A stretch of 64,000 nt of DNA from assembly GCA_000708835.1 (NCBI GenBank), contig DF237028.1, positions 64,891 through 128,890 of the forward strand. Reading direction: 5' to 3'. This document shows, one piece after another, positions 10,974 through 22,981 of the stretch. Positions within the stretch are counted from its first letter, which is position 1; each line of letters starts with the position of its first letter. Both the position numbers and the translations under genes were made by a program. The DNA is from Klebsormidium nitens. Lineage: Eukaryota > Streptophyta > Klebsormidiophyceae > Klebsormidiales > Klebsormidiaceae. The notes beneath the pieces are model-generated. The model saw nothing but the letters and a program-made list of their open reading frames with translations. It was not told where the DNA came from and did no database searches.

Positions 10974-13900
10974 ATGCGGAGGCCTTCAAGATTCACTCAT
11001 GGGAGCCGGCAATCCAGATCGGTCCAGCTCTGCCGAGTCACCACGCTGGTCGTTGGCTTGCTCGTTTGCGGCATCTATGCCCGGTTTTTGTGGCCTTCTT
11101 CCACTGAAAGGTAAGGTAGTCCAATCCTGAACATGAGCTGACCTTTAAGATAGAGTCAACCATGGTCTGAGGAGGTTTTGTGTTGGATACATAGGCGAAG
11201 ACTTTCCGTACATGAGGCATCAGAAAGGTGCCGTGAACAAACTCGGCGTGGTTCACTGCCCCCGCAATCTGGGCAAGTTCTGCACTTTTCAGAGCCAAGT
11301 GGTAGTCTAAGCCTTTGTCTTGCTGTTCAGGGAGGATGCTGACCACGACATCCGGACAGAAATGACTGAGAGCAACGTCTCAGCCGAGAAGATCCAGAGT
11401 AGGTCTACATTGCCCTATCTGACTCCCCTGTTCTGGAGAGAGTCGGTCTGCGGTCAAGCTGCTGTCCACCTTCACTCTTAATGCGCCCACGGTCTTCTCA
11501 AGTCTGAGCTGATTGGATCACCCGCTTGAGGCTTGCACAGTCCTGGCAAAGCGCACTAATGCAGGTTTTAAGTGGGGTGAGGTGCTCGGCAGGACAGATG
11601 CAATGATGTGTGGTTCTTGACAGCGTGTCATTGCAAAGGTGATGGCTTGGTTGACAACCTGCAGAAAAAGTTTTTCTTTCCCCCTTCCCAGCGCCCCAGC
11701 AGAAGCTGTGGTTGACGATTGGGATTCCCACGGTGCCGCGGCGTAATGACATTGACTACCTAATGACGTGAGTCAATCAAATCTACGTCTCTTCCAGCCT
11801 CCATTTGTTGCCTGTTTCATTCGCGGTCCCGGCGCACCCTTTCGCAGCGATCTAGTCCTGCAAGATTGGTTCGGGGGCCTTCAGGTATTGTTCGTCTTCT
11901 GTGCAGCACGGTGGAAGCCTTGCTGCAGGAGCTTCCTTCAACATTGGACGCCCCGCTGTATGCCAAGGTGACCCCGCACAGCGCTCCCATCCTGAGTGGC
12001 CTTGTCTTGCTATGCCGGGGTGCTGGCCACGGCCGCAATTGAGGAATTTTTGGACACTGCACGAAATCTTTTCACTACGTTGCGTCCGAACTTGGTCGGG
12101 GTGGCTGTTCTCTGCTTAGTGGCCAGTCCGAGACTGTTCTTATTCTGAGAATCCGCAGTGATGGTCGTCAGACAAATGATCAGGCCAGATTTTCCGCAGT
12201 ACCCGTGGATCACGGAATCCTTTCACAACTGATTTTAGCTCGCTCCTTTTTGCAGGTTCGAGTGATTGTTATGAACAACAAGAAGGGCAAGCACGTTGTG
12301 TTCGAAAGAGCCAAGACGCGGTACCAGAACGCGGGCACTGATGTGCTCCTTTCCCGTGCCATTGCGGCATCCCACATTGAGTTCGTCGACAACCCGGGAG
12401 ACTTCGTAGATCCGTGAGCAGCTGGCCAGCCTTATCAGGTTTTCTCTTTGGGAGCACTTGCGGCAGATTCTAGTGCAAGGAGGAGGACCGCTCTCTACTC
12501 GCAGTTTGACGTTCCCCCCGACCAGTCGTTCCGGGTCGTCAATGAGGAATGCACAGGATCAAGTTTTGTTCATGAACTCCTGGAGCGAGACTCCATCGCG
12601 ATGTAGAAAGTCGAAGTCGGCCGCGCTCAAGCCTATGCTCTAAACTCGCCAGTGCACCTCCGAACTAAATCATTGTCGAACTTCAGTCACAGCTTGTGCC
12701 GTTTTGAAGCTCGAATTCCATTGCTCCATTCCCCACTGTTTAAACGGGTAAAACTTGAAGGTGTGGATGTGCATCTCGTTTCGAACTCACGACGCTCCGG
12801 TTTTGCAGCTTCAAGGGAAAGATCGAAGAGCCAGACGACCTCAACAACCCGTCCTCCCGGCCTGGCAGGTGAAACAACCAGATAATCTTTCTGACACATT
12901 TTTTTTCCCTTTTTGGGGATGTTCAGATGCTCGCAAAAAGTCCCTGCGAAGTTGCACAGGTGTGCATCCATATTCAGGACTGAGACGGAGTTGCAGACAT
13001 GCTTGCAACCCACCAGGACCAAATGCGATTTCAGTCTTCGACCCCCGTGAATTTTGAGTCGACTGGTTGCTCGGCATTGCTTTCCAATCGAAGCTTCTGA
13101 CACCTGGAGTTTCGTTGAAGTTGCGAACCCGGACCTGTCTTCATTGCGCAGTGCGGTGCGGCAGCAGACATGCGACCTGATCACGCTTATGGAGGAGGCG
13201 CTTCGGAGACCCTCCGACTATTACATGTTTATGGAGGTGAGGGACGACGGGCTCTATGATGGAACGTTTAGAAAACTAAACGGGATGGATGGGAGGTATG
13301 TTTTCGGAGACCCTCCGACTATTACATGTTTATGGAGGTGAGGGACGACGGGCTCTATTATAGAACGTTTAGAAAACTAAACGGGATGGATGGGAGGTAT
13401 NNNNNNNNNNNNNNNNNNNNNNNNNNNNNNNNNNNNNNNNNNNNNNNNNNNNNNNNNNNNNNNNNNNNNNNNNNNNNNNNNNNNNNNNNNNNNNNNNNNN
13501 NNNNNNNNNNNNNNNNNNNNNNNNNNNNNNNNNNNNNNNNNNNNNNNNNNNNNNNNNNNNNNNNNNNNNNNNNNNNNNNNNNNNNNNNNNNNNNNNNNNN
13601 NNNNNNNNNNNNNNNNNNNNNNNNNNNNNNNNNNNNNNNNNNNNNNNNNNNNNNNNNNNNNNNNNNNNNNNNNNNNNNNNNNNNNNNNNNNNNNNNNNNN
13701 NNNNNNNNNNNNNNNNNNNNNNNNNNNNNNNNNNNNNNNNNNNNNNNNNNNNNNNNNNNNNNNNNNNNNNNGTTTCTGCCAGCCGTTTGCAAGGTCACTT
13801 TGTGGCGAACTAACTCTTCGTGACCAGATTGGTGGCCCGCAATGGTGGATTTGAAAGCCGACAGGACCGGGGGCTTTTCGATTGCTTGGATGAGTCTGGG

Positions 13901-16477
13901 GGCGTTATTCATAGTGTGATTGCTGATTGCAGGACGATTTCCGGACGTGTGGAAAGGCTCTAGAGGCGACGAAGTACGCCATTGGGCTCGCCACGGAGGT
14001 AAGGCACGGAAGTTCCCTTAGTATACAGATTGCCTTCTCAAGGCGCACTTGAATTTAGCGTGTCTTAGAGGAGGTAATGCAGTCGCTACACTGAGTACTT
14101 TGAAGAATCTTCAACAGCCTCTACGCCACCTTACTGTCCATTGAGTCCCACGACCATCAGCTTGTGTGATCTTCCGCTAGTTATTCCTTGAGGATAAAAA
14201 AGCTGGTGGATTGGCGCCGCGTTTGTTGGAGGTGGCGTCGGTGATGCGAAAAAGCGGTTTGACGATGTGGATAGTGCTGCTCTGCGTTGGCTGCTTCTCC
14301 ACACGAGTGTGTCACCAATTGCGATGTCCACACCGTTCCGTATATCAGGTCTCCGGTTGGACCCTCCTGTTGCTCAGTGTCAGAGTTCATTGGCACAAAC
14401 CGTGCAGCCGCATCCCTTCTATACCGCGTCACCGTCATCGTTCATGAGTCGCGCGGACGCGCATGCACAAAAGCCGTGGTTCTCACAGCCGTTTCAGGGC
14501 GGTGTGGTTGGAAATCAGATGCAGTTTCGGTCCTTGTTTTCCATATCGCAGGAGTTTGTGAAGACAGGACTGCCTCAACAGAGATCGACAAACTTGCAGC
14601 TCCTCAGTGCTGCAATGCGGGTGTGGGAATGGATGAATCTTTCCCAAGTCCTTACCTCTTGGCCACCGCGTCCGCATGCCGATCCGTCGCTTCTGCTGTT
14701 CCCCAGATGAGCCCCAGCTGGCTGGCTATGCGCGTGTCGTACGGCATGAACGGCATTGTGATGCGGTCGCGGGACCTGCCGCCCTTCTCCGACTTCCTGC
14801 GGGAGCACCTGGCGCGCCTGCCGCCTGATCTCCTCTGGACGGTGAGCGCACCGTATCTAGCACGCGCTGCCTCGTCAATCGTCATTATCGTTCTTCGTCG
14901 TTCTCGTGCTTTGTCTTTCAGTGAACTTACGACAGCAAGGTAGACCGTAAAAGCTTTGGATGGGCTCTGTAAGCTTGCGCTTGGCTAGATGGTCTCTTTC
15001 GAAGTTGGGTTGGAGTATCAGACACTGCAGGCAGATTACATGGCAACATCGAGTGGAGCATGGTGATAACTGCAAGAGTTGCAACCTTTGTACACGTGAG
15101 ATGCGGCAAGGATTGCTTGTCAAGTGATCCCAAAGATCGTAAACCCATGGCGCGTCCAAACCCGGGACCCAGGTGGACAGCCCAGAGTGGGACGGTGCTC
15201 GCGGCTCTGTATCTCGGATTGAAAAGTGGTGCCCGACCTTCTCTTTGCAAACTGGGGGTAAATGCGTGATCTGTGTGCTAGATTGCCTTAGCAGCTATAA
15301 GGCTAGGATGATTTCCGAATGTCCTGCTGACGTCGGCCACTTCGGAACGCTGCTTCCCATTCCGGGCAAAACTCTCCGAGAGTCAACTTGTTACAAGCGT
15401 TATTCAGCTGTCTTCTTTGTCACGCCCCCCGCTGTTGTGCAGGGTTACCTGGACGGGCGCACGTACGACAAGCCCGAGGAGGACACGCGCGTGAACCGGG
15501 GCCCGCTCATGGTGTTCAAGCACAACCTGTTTGACCACATCGGGACGGTCTCCTCGTTCGAAGTGCGACCAGACCGGCCGAAGTGGTGAGGCGCCCGTTC
15601 CTCAAGCAACAGAACACTTTTGAAGTGGACGGAGGCTGGTCGTACGTGGTTCTCCGTTTCGAATTCGGACGGGTTTGTAAGACGCGGGCGTCCTTTGCGG
15701 GGATGTTTCTTCCAGTCCTTTGGTAGCCCGGATGGAGGCCATTCACAAGCCGCTGCGTGGATCACCCACGCTTTTCGTCTACTTTTGTACTACTACTTAC
15801 TGCCACTGACTTTGAAAGCCTTGGATCCACTACGACAGCAGATGACGGGAAGTGAAAACGACTGTTAGGTTGAAACTGCAAAGAAATCGTTCCAAGGTGG
15901 AAACTGTGCTCCTTCTACGAGAAGCGATTGATTAATTGAGCAGGTCACAAGATAGCCTACCTGCGGCACGAGGGTTGCCCAACGGGCTTCAACCATGAAC
16001 GGTTCCATCTTGAACGTGCTCGGAGATGGAACGGCTGTAAATTATATTTGGGGTGTCCCAATCGGTCACTTCGCTGCCTGCGATATCCCTCTTGACGTTG
16101 CAAGTTTGACGTGCTCTCGTCTCTCTGACCGGCCAGCGGTCAGAATCACATGTGGCCGAAATCTCCGGAGAGCAGGTTAGTTGTACGTGTCTACCCCTCG
16201 ATGAACGGGTTACCGACCTCAGGCTCAGCACTTCTGTTATTGAGTACCTCGGCTGCCCACTCAATCACCTTTCCAGCTCTTTTGTCGTCCTGACTCATCC
16301 TGTTGCACTCGCAGGCCGGGTTGTTACGAGTCTATGGCAAACGTCTGGTCGTTGCAAGAGCACGAGCGATTCGATCCACGGTGCGACGAGTTTGACGTCT
16401 CCCCGTGCATCGGATTGACCACGGACTCAAAGGCCGCTCTGATATACAAGGGCGGGCATTCTTTCCAGCCTCCTTAA
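10974..16477 (+). CDS. GT54 (MGAT4-like) N-acetylglucosaminyltransferase
   Basis: Eleven exons join in phase to 397 residues: 10974-11110, 11331-11398, 11692-11767, 11907-11967, 12256-12413, 12809-12868, 13110-13236, 13933-13998, 14707-14841, 15443-15585, 16315-16477. A short basic tail and one hydrophobic segment (VTTLVVGLLVCGIYARFLW, about residues 24-42) form a Golgi-type signal anchor. The lumenal domain opens with LWLTIGIPTVPRRND, continues with RQQTCDLITLMEEA and the metal-binding acidic block FMEDDF (E229-D231), then GMNGIVMRSRDLPPFSDFL and VFKHNLFDHIGTVSS. This order matches MGAT4, which adds beta-1,4-linked GlcNAc to the alpha-1,3-mannose arm of N-glycans. The exact acceptor here is unknown. 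Intron 7 contains an assembly gap (13401-13771), but the flanking exons join directly within the EDD motif. The last exon adds a Cys-containing tail ending SFQPP. Confidence 0.85.
13202..13400 (+). repeat. 101-bp tandem duplication at a gap edge
   Basis: The sequence from 13202 is repeated from 13303 with a period of 101 bp and a few mismatches (for example tatgatgg versus tattatag). The second copy runs into the gap at 13401. The first copy carries the 3-prime end of GT54 exon 7 and its splice donor. The second repeats that exon end and donor. This could be a true tandem array that stopped the assembly or an assembly artefact. Confidence 0.85.
13401..13771. other. Assembly gap (371 N)
   Basis: This is a run of N within intron 7 of the GT54 gene. 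Open frames reported across it are meaningless. The protein model does not need any coding sequence inside it. Confidence 0.99.
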
Positions 16478-17928
16478 GCTTGTCGACCTTTAGTCGAGAA
16501 ATGAGCACACGCTATCCGCAGATTCGCAAGAGGATATCAGGGGGTTTGCCCCTAGTCAGATACTTGGTTGAGAGCTCGGTTGATCAATTCGATCAATTAT
16601 TGCAGCCTCATCGGTTCTTTGCGCAATCGTCAGGTTAACTGCTAAGTCTTTCAGTTTACTGCGGGCTTCTATGAACATACGTAAGTTCCCCTCGCTCTCG
16701 AATCCGTCAAAGTCAGTTGCCTGATTGGACTTGTTGACTTGGTAGATCCCTGCAGTTGAACTGACGTTCCATAAAATGGGGAAAGCTAGAGCTATAGCCA
16801 ATTGCTCGGACCAAAAAAAAGCGATCTCAAAATCAGAGAGCTTATGTACGCCACCGGACGATTGAATATGAATGGCAGAGCCAATACTGCTAGCTAGTCA
16901 CGAGCAATCTAAGACATGCAGTTACAGCCGCTAGTTCAAAATCGACAACATAAGATCATCGAATGTGTGCGTCAGGGGAAGCCTATCGGGCGCTGGCCGT
17001 GCACTGGCTACCGTCAGCCTTACTACGATCAGCCTGGGCCCGTAATAGCATCGCAATCGATTCAGTCGCATCATGGTCTTACTTCACTGGACCATGGTTG
17101 AGCAGTTGCCAGGAGCTAGGTTTGGACTAATGTAGCACACGAAGATTTGGGAGGGTATAGATAGGCTTACAGAACGCAAACATTTATGACCATGTATGCC
17201 ATGGCAGCCTATGGCCCATGTGACTACGGCGTTTGAAAAGAGAACATCATAGCATGCCACTCGTGATCGATCGACCCATAAAGGACCGTCCGTCCTGAAT
17301 GATTGCCTCACTTGATCGGTTTATCTATTGGTGCATGTATGCATGCAACATGGGTTGGATGCCTGAAACTGATCGCGCGCGCTCATGTGCATATCATGCA
17401 AGTATGTCGCTAGCAGTGCACTGAAGCTGCTGGCGCACGATTGCATATGCCTGTAGCTAGCCCCGTATGCAATGATATAGCGGGCGCGCATCACATGCTG
17501 GCGGCACTGATGCATGCAGTTGGATATGACATGGTGCATATGGACAAGGTGCCGGATACACTATGCCGCGGTGGCTATTTCAAGCTAAATGGTGGCTATA
17601 TCACTGATCGATCGGTGCTATTAAATTTTCAATTCAAAATGGTGAGCTAGCTAGAGTATCATGCAACCCGCATAAAGACATATGAATGCAGTCCACGCCT
17701 CTTCAAACCGACATGCCAGCAGCCTTCAATGTATTCCACGGAATCATGCAACCGACCATGATACAAGGCCAAGCTAAGAAGCATCATGTGCCTTGTTGGA
17801 AAAGCTATCTGAAAGTACACGTCAGGCGGAGACGCGTTGAGCTCTACATCTTCAGATTTACGCAAGATAGTAGAATTGCTTCATTAAAATGGTTGAACAG
17901 CTTCCGAGATATACATTGGCCAGGTCGT
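16478..17928. other. Intergenic region between two converging 3-prime ends
   Basis: No coding exon is recognised between the GT54 stop and the bS16 stop. One copy of the dispersed 60-bp motif lies at about 17191-17250. From about 17330 to 17540 the sequence is rich in gcatgc/catgca words, probably simple-sequence drift. Confidence 0.45.
17191..17250 (+). repeat. Dispersed ~60-bp motif, further copy
   Basis: The run catgtatgccatggcagcct followed by atggcccatgtgactacggc and gtttgaaaagagaacatcat is closely related to 7391-7446 and to the inverted copies at about 6842-6905 and 7502-7534. It is non-coding and of unknown origin. Confidence 0.6.
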
Positions 17929-19388
17929 CTAAATTCCGCACGCGCATGCTACTCTTTGCAGAGCGCTCCGCATGCCCGTGCTCATGGAACGCATCTGACT
18001 CGTTGCTGCCCCCTGGGCGGCAACACGGCTAGCAGACCTGACAGAGCACAACCCACTGGATGACTGCAACCTGAACGCAGGCTTGGCAGCAACAGCGGTG
18101 CCCCTGAAGGAAGAGCCGAAAGACTCCACGATGAGTGCCTCAACTCTAGGTGCGGGGATGGAGCGGGAGGCTGGAGGAGATGCGAGCGACGCGGATGCCT
18201 TGTTGCTCCTCTTCTTCTTGTCCCCCTCCTTCTTTTTGCGGCTCCCGTAGTAGGGCTCCTCCGTTTTGTTGAAATCGACCATGGGGAGAATGCCAATCTG
18301 ACGGAGGAGGCTGTGGACAGTGTCCGTGGGCTGGGCCCCGCAGTCCAGCCAGTGCCTGGTGTGCAGGAAGCAGAACAAATGTGAGCGTCAACAGATGTGA
18401 CTCCAAGAAACCATACCAGCTATACAAGATTAGAGGCGCAAGCATGAGCTATGAAGTCGCTGCGAGCAGGATTATTGTCTGATATTTGTGCAAAAGCTGA
18501 GGGTGCCCACACGGTCGAGAATAGTGCATTTGCAATACTGGGGCCGCAAAAAGCATTTTCTAGTGTCTTGCAATCAGGTCAAAGCATGTAAGTACACATT
18601 CCTGGCTCCTCTAAGGCTCAACCAGGTGGTGGACTTGATACCTGGTACGGAAAGCACTCCAACGGTCTACAGAAGCCGCCAATGAAATTTGGTAGACGCC
18701 CGATTCGTGAGCCAAACAATTCTTGCCCCTAGTTGACTCCTTTCCCGCTCAGGAAGAATCCAGAGGGAGGAAGTGGAGCCGTAAGCTCCTGGACCGGTGA
18801 AAGAGCCAGGGAACAAGTGAACTCACTGGATGCGCTCCGCCTTCACATTGATCGTGTGGTTCATGCCCGGCCGTCCTGAGAGAACAGGACACTCAAATTC
18901 GAGGCGTCGTTAGCATCAAAGCGGTCACAGGACTCCAACTTACTATGTACATATTGCTCGATTGTTGACAACATGAGAATGCAGCCTCCATAGTAAGTGG
19001 CGTCATTCCATCCCGCACCTTTGTTGATGACTAGTGGTGTGGTACAGAAGTGGCATCACGGATGTTCTGAGTCGTGGACCCGTCCTAGATGCACCTCTCA
19101 AGCAAGCTTCTGAGCAGACATGGTGGCATTGTAAAGCAGCCAACTTAGCACCAAAGCAGGCAAGAGAAAGCACACTAGGTCTTGGAAAACTTCCAAGCTA
19201 GTTAAGCCACACTTTGCAACAAACAAGCTTTGTAACTGGTGGTACGTCAGCTCACCAGCTTTTGGGTCATACTGCCCCAGAATCTCGATGAATGCGCCAT
19301 CGCGAGGAGCTTTTGAGTCCGCAGCAACGAGGCGGTAAATGGGCAAGCGAATCCTGCCCTTCCGCTGCAAGCGTATCTTGACAGCCAT
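17929..19388 (-). CDS. Organellar small-subunit ribosomal protein bS16
   Basis: Three exons, in transcription order (19388-19256, 18875-18827, 18355-17929), join in phase to 202 residues. bS16 binds 16S rRNA in the bacterial-type small subunit and works here in plastids, mitochondria or both. The core is plain: [40 protein letters not shown], then [20 protein letters not shown] and [15 protein letters not shown]. The start ATG sits directly at the bacterial-type N-terminus, with no separate transit peptide. This agrees with plant nuclear bS16 proteins, whose targeting information lies inside the mature sequence. After about residue 88 comes an unusual tail of roughly 115 residues: a Lys-rich patch ([11 protein letters not shown]), then Ser/Ala/Arg-rich sequence. 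The tail is read from one continuous exon to a TAG stop. Confidence 0.93.
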
Positions 19389-22300
19389 GGCCTTACGTCA
19401 GCTGTACCCCGCAGCAGACTACTGATCACCTGTTCTAAGCATCCCGCGCTCGCCTTGCCGCTCTCAAGACTCCTTGAAGGGGGCTCATCGGAGAGAGCGT
19501 TTGGAGATCTGAATAATCTGATTGGCTACTTGGCGCCATGCTTAAACAACGACTGCACCGCAGGTTCGAGTATGTATGCTGTGTCAATAGTAAGCGAACA
19601 CGCAGACTGGATCATGCCCCGGTCGTCTTACGGCGGCCCTCACAGGCTCGAACTATATCTGTAGCCACTGCTCGGTGGTTCGAACCCCCCCCCGCCCCCC
19701 CCCTCTAAAGTGTCTATGTATCTACCGGGCCCGTTTTGAATCATCCCGGTCGTCATGCAGCGGCATCCTCAGATTCGCACAGAACTGCAGCTAGTGCCCG
19801 GTGGCTAGACCCCCCCCGCCCCCCCTCTCAATGTGTCCACCACGGTGATATCACTTTCACACAGCCGCAGGATGATTCAATGGGGATTCAATTGATTTTG
19901 AAGCCGTCTCAGCCGTCGATATCTAGCTTTGGCACCCTCATCGCCACCCAAATCTCTTGAGAACAGTGGACAGCCGTCGACTGTTTGAATCTGTGGACTG
20001 GGACCGTCGATGTGGGTGACTCCAACCAAAATATCCAGAATATCCGATCTCCAACTTGTATTGCAGCCTGAGCTCTTCATTCCTCTTCAACTTGCTGATC
20101 CTGACAAAGAACCCATTGGCGTTACAATCATGTCAAGAGCGCCATGAGCCTAGCCATATCCAAAATTCAGATCACCACCTTCACAAGTGCGCACAGCCGG
20201 CGGCCAGCCGTTCTCCCTAGGCACTTCCCGAAATCCTCCGATCCTCCGGATTTGCAATAAGAGCCGCCCATCTTTGCCAAAGGATAGAAGGATTTGAGAC
20301 CAAGTCTCCAAGTCTATGCCTCGGTTTTGCCCAACGGTTCTGCCTGCCAAGCTTTGATCAGGATCTCGCGCATTCAAGCGCACTTGGCTGCTTGCCACGG
20401 GCCAACCCGGCTATTACTTTGCAGGACCTCAGCCCTTGAGCCAACAGGTAAACATGAGACATTTCCCACACTTACTTTTTCATTGGGTCTGAGTTCTGTA
20501 CGAACGGCCTCAAATTTCAAGCTCTTTCAAGATAACCTGCTTCGAAACTACGTCTGCAAAAGTAGACTGACTGTTGCTAAGGATTGGATCACTGGATATG
20601 TTGACTTACAATGATCTTTCAGTCTTTTGGCGGCGGCTCATTTCCACAATGTTCTCAACGATGAAGCATTGTAACTTCTTTAAACTAAAGCACTTGACAA
20701 CTTACAAAGACAATGCATGACAGTGTGGCAACGTGTCTTTCGTGCCAGGCTGTAATTCATAGTCAGCATTTCAAAGTTTTTGGCTGCAAACATTCTTCCT
20801 TTTGTGTCAGTATCACATTATATTTCAGGGCAACGACCGATATGATCTGATTGGAACTGTATCTGCTTCAAAGACATGTTTTCCAGGTGCAGTTAACAGT
20901 CGCCTTCATTGAAGGGACTCGCTGTTTCCAGCTTACACTTCGCAACCTCTGCTTCGTGTCAAATGCGACCGCATGTTTCAAATTTTGCTTGTGCCACAGG
21001 CGCAGCAAAGACTCTGCACAGTTCTCAAGCAGCCTTACAGCACACGCTGCCAACGCGTCCACTCTTCGCCGCCAACACATGTGTCAAACCACAGTGCCCA
21101 GTCGCGTTGTATCATCCCTCTATTGTGCACCTTGATGGCGAGTCAGCACAATCACTCTTGACCAAAACAGATGATCTCTCAACTTCTACCAAACGACCAT
21201 CAGTTCCAGCTTATGTTGTCTTTACTATGCAAACAAAGCTAAGCTCAGAGCAGATTCATGTGTCTTTGGACTACTTGAAGGCACGGTGCCTCAATTGACC
21301 ACACATCTTGTTACTTTAGTATGATTCTTGAATGAGACAATGAACTTGCGCCAGGCAGTTCTCAATGCCAATGGTGGTCTGAAAAGCTTCAACCTCATTA
21401 GCCTCACGCTCTCATGTTGGATTCCCATCAAATCCGCTTGTATAAATCCCCCCAGATTGCATTTCAGAATCCCTTGAGCACATGAGGTTTCGGATGGCCA
21501 ACTTCTGCATAGTACAATTTTTCGGTTCTACAACAATCGCAATGTCCTTATCGTTTTGAAATTGCCGCACTGATGTACCAGGGAACCGACCTCATTTCTG
21601 CCGACATGCATTTCGACTATCGCAAGCATCTTAGCATATACTGCATGCCTTGAAGTGCAAACATGTTGTTGAGCTGCATCAAATGGACGCCCTCGTTTTT
21701 CAATGTCTTGCGCGGACCTGCCTAAGATATAAACCTCGAATTTATGGCAAGTGATACATCATCCTACTATCCTATGATTTTGTTGAATCCAGTAGGCCGC
21801 TCAAGCGGGATCTAGTGTTCAAACTGGGAATGCGGTCATCCGCTAGATTGATTGCTCAAACAAGCTCAATGATATGCTGCAAAACGCACAGGGGACGCGC
21901 AGCAACTATTCTCGATCACCGTTCATACCTAGATATATGTATAATGAGTGTTGAAAACATTTTGAGACTCATAACCCTGATGCTTTGATCCGATCAGCTC
22001 AGACTTGCCAGATCGGACAAGATTTGCCGCCTCGCCGTCCAATCGAGTCCGAATGATCGCAAATGCGCAGACAAGCGCTCAGACCCGCGCTCAAAGTCCG
22101 AGTCAACTTAGCCCCCCATACTCCATGGCGGCTCCTTTTGGACTAGCTAGCGAGCTAGAAGCAATGATCATTGGGTCATTGCTTGCAAGACAAAGCCAGA
22201 TCCACCAGACCACTGCCGCAAGGCCAGCTCATCCAAAGACTGATCCAAGTTCCAGTGCTCGGCGGAACTTTTGCAGGGTACGCAGCAGGGTGCCATACCT

Positions 22301-22981
22301 TACATCGGACGGCACACGTTCCCTGTTTTCGCATCGACGGTTCTCGACTGCAGTAACGCTTGTTTTGAAATTAGCCCCAGGCTCATCAGTGGGTGCGGCC
22401 GCGGCCATGGGTGCAGTACTACATATCGGACGGCTGGAAACAAAGCCATCCAAGTATCCACGGCTCGCATGCTCGCAGTCGAGCCCCCTCACTCTTGATT
22501 CCTTCAGGTTCAAGTGGTGTCTGGTCTCTGTTCTGCTGCCCTGGAATGAAACATTGAAAGGGAACCCGCGCGCAGAACGCACCCTGACTTCTTGTTTGAT
22601 CGGGGGATGACTTCGCCCCCCACAAAAGAGTTTCCCGGCGTCATGATCTACGTTCGACCCTTCGATTCATCCATCTGACGGGCTTCCTCTCGTTCAGCGC
22701 GCAGAACCTTAAGCAGCCCCCTAAGGCTAAAGGCTGAGGCTAGGTGCTAGCTTTGTGGGTGAGCTCTGTGCATTGACTCAATCAGAGAGCAGCTCGGTGG
22801 ACATCGTCTTTCTTTGATTCTGATTAATTAGGTAGAGATCTGTTCTTTGATGGCGGGTGGTGACGGCAGGGACAGCCCTTTTGGCATACTGCTACCAAGC
22901 TGCTGACAACGCTGGACCCTCGGAAGGTCTGTTTTAACGATGGTGTCAGCACCGGCCCAGTAACAGAGAAAAACTGGACAA
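19389..22981. other. 3.6-kb gene-poor stretch with C-rich repeats
   Basis: No coding exon is supported between bS16 and the PfkB kinase gene, whose starts point away from each other. The content includes a diverged C-rich tandem duplication (19612-19850). A 201-codon open frame at 22005-22610 is overlapped on the opposite strand by another long open frame and has no recognisable family features. The promoter of the PfkB gene must lie at its right end. Confidence 0.45.
19612..19850 (+). repeat. Diverged ~127-bp tandem duplication with poly-C tracts
   Basis: The unit starting atcatgccccggtcgtc (19612) recurs as atcatcccggtcgtc (19740). Each copy carries a cggtgg box followed by a C-tract broken by a single G: nine Cs, G, nine Cs at 19685-19703, and eight Cs, G, seven Cs at about 19810-19825. 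The opposite strand therefore has long G-runs able to form G-quadruplexes. Confidence 0.7.

Noticed and set aside
12460-12606. Possible extra GT54 exon with frame RRTALYSQFDVPPDQSFRVV
   Set aside because: The frame looks protein-like and starts in the right phase, but it runs into a TAG without a usable donor. The exons before and after it join exactly without it. It may be an unused or alternative terminal exon.
13326-13912. Long open frames across the first run of N on both strands
   Set aside because: They exist only because N codons contain no stops. The same holds for frames across 54333-55058.
19660-19720. tRNA T-loop-like ggttcgaacccc
   Set aside because: The C-run is part of a poly-C tandem repeat and no acceptor, D-arm or anticodon arm can be folded around it. 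A similar ggttcgaata near 27338 also lacks the other arms.
22005-22610. 201-codon plus-strand open frame, with a 117-codon frame opposite it
   Set aside because: Both strands are open over the same GC-rich sequence. The product has no recognisable domain, hydrophobic segment or splice support, so it is most likely a chance frame.
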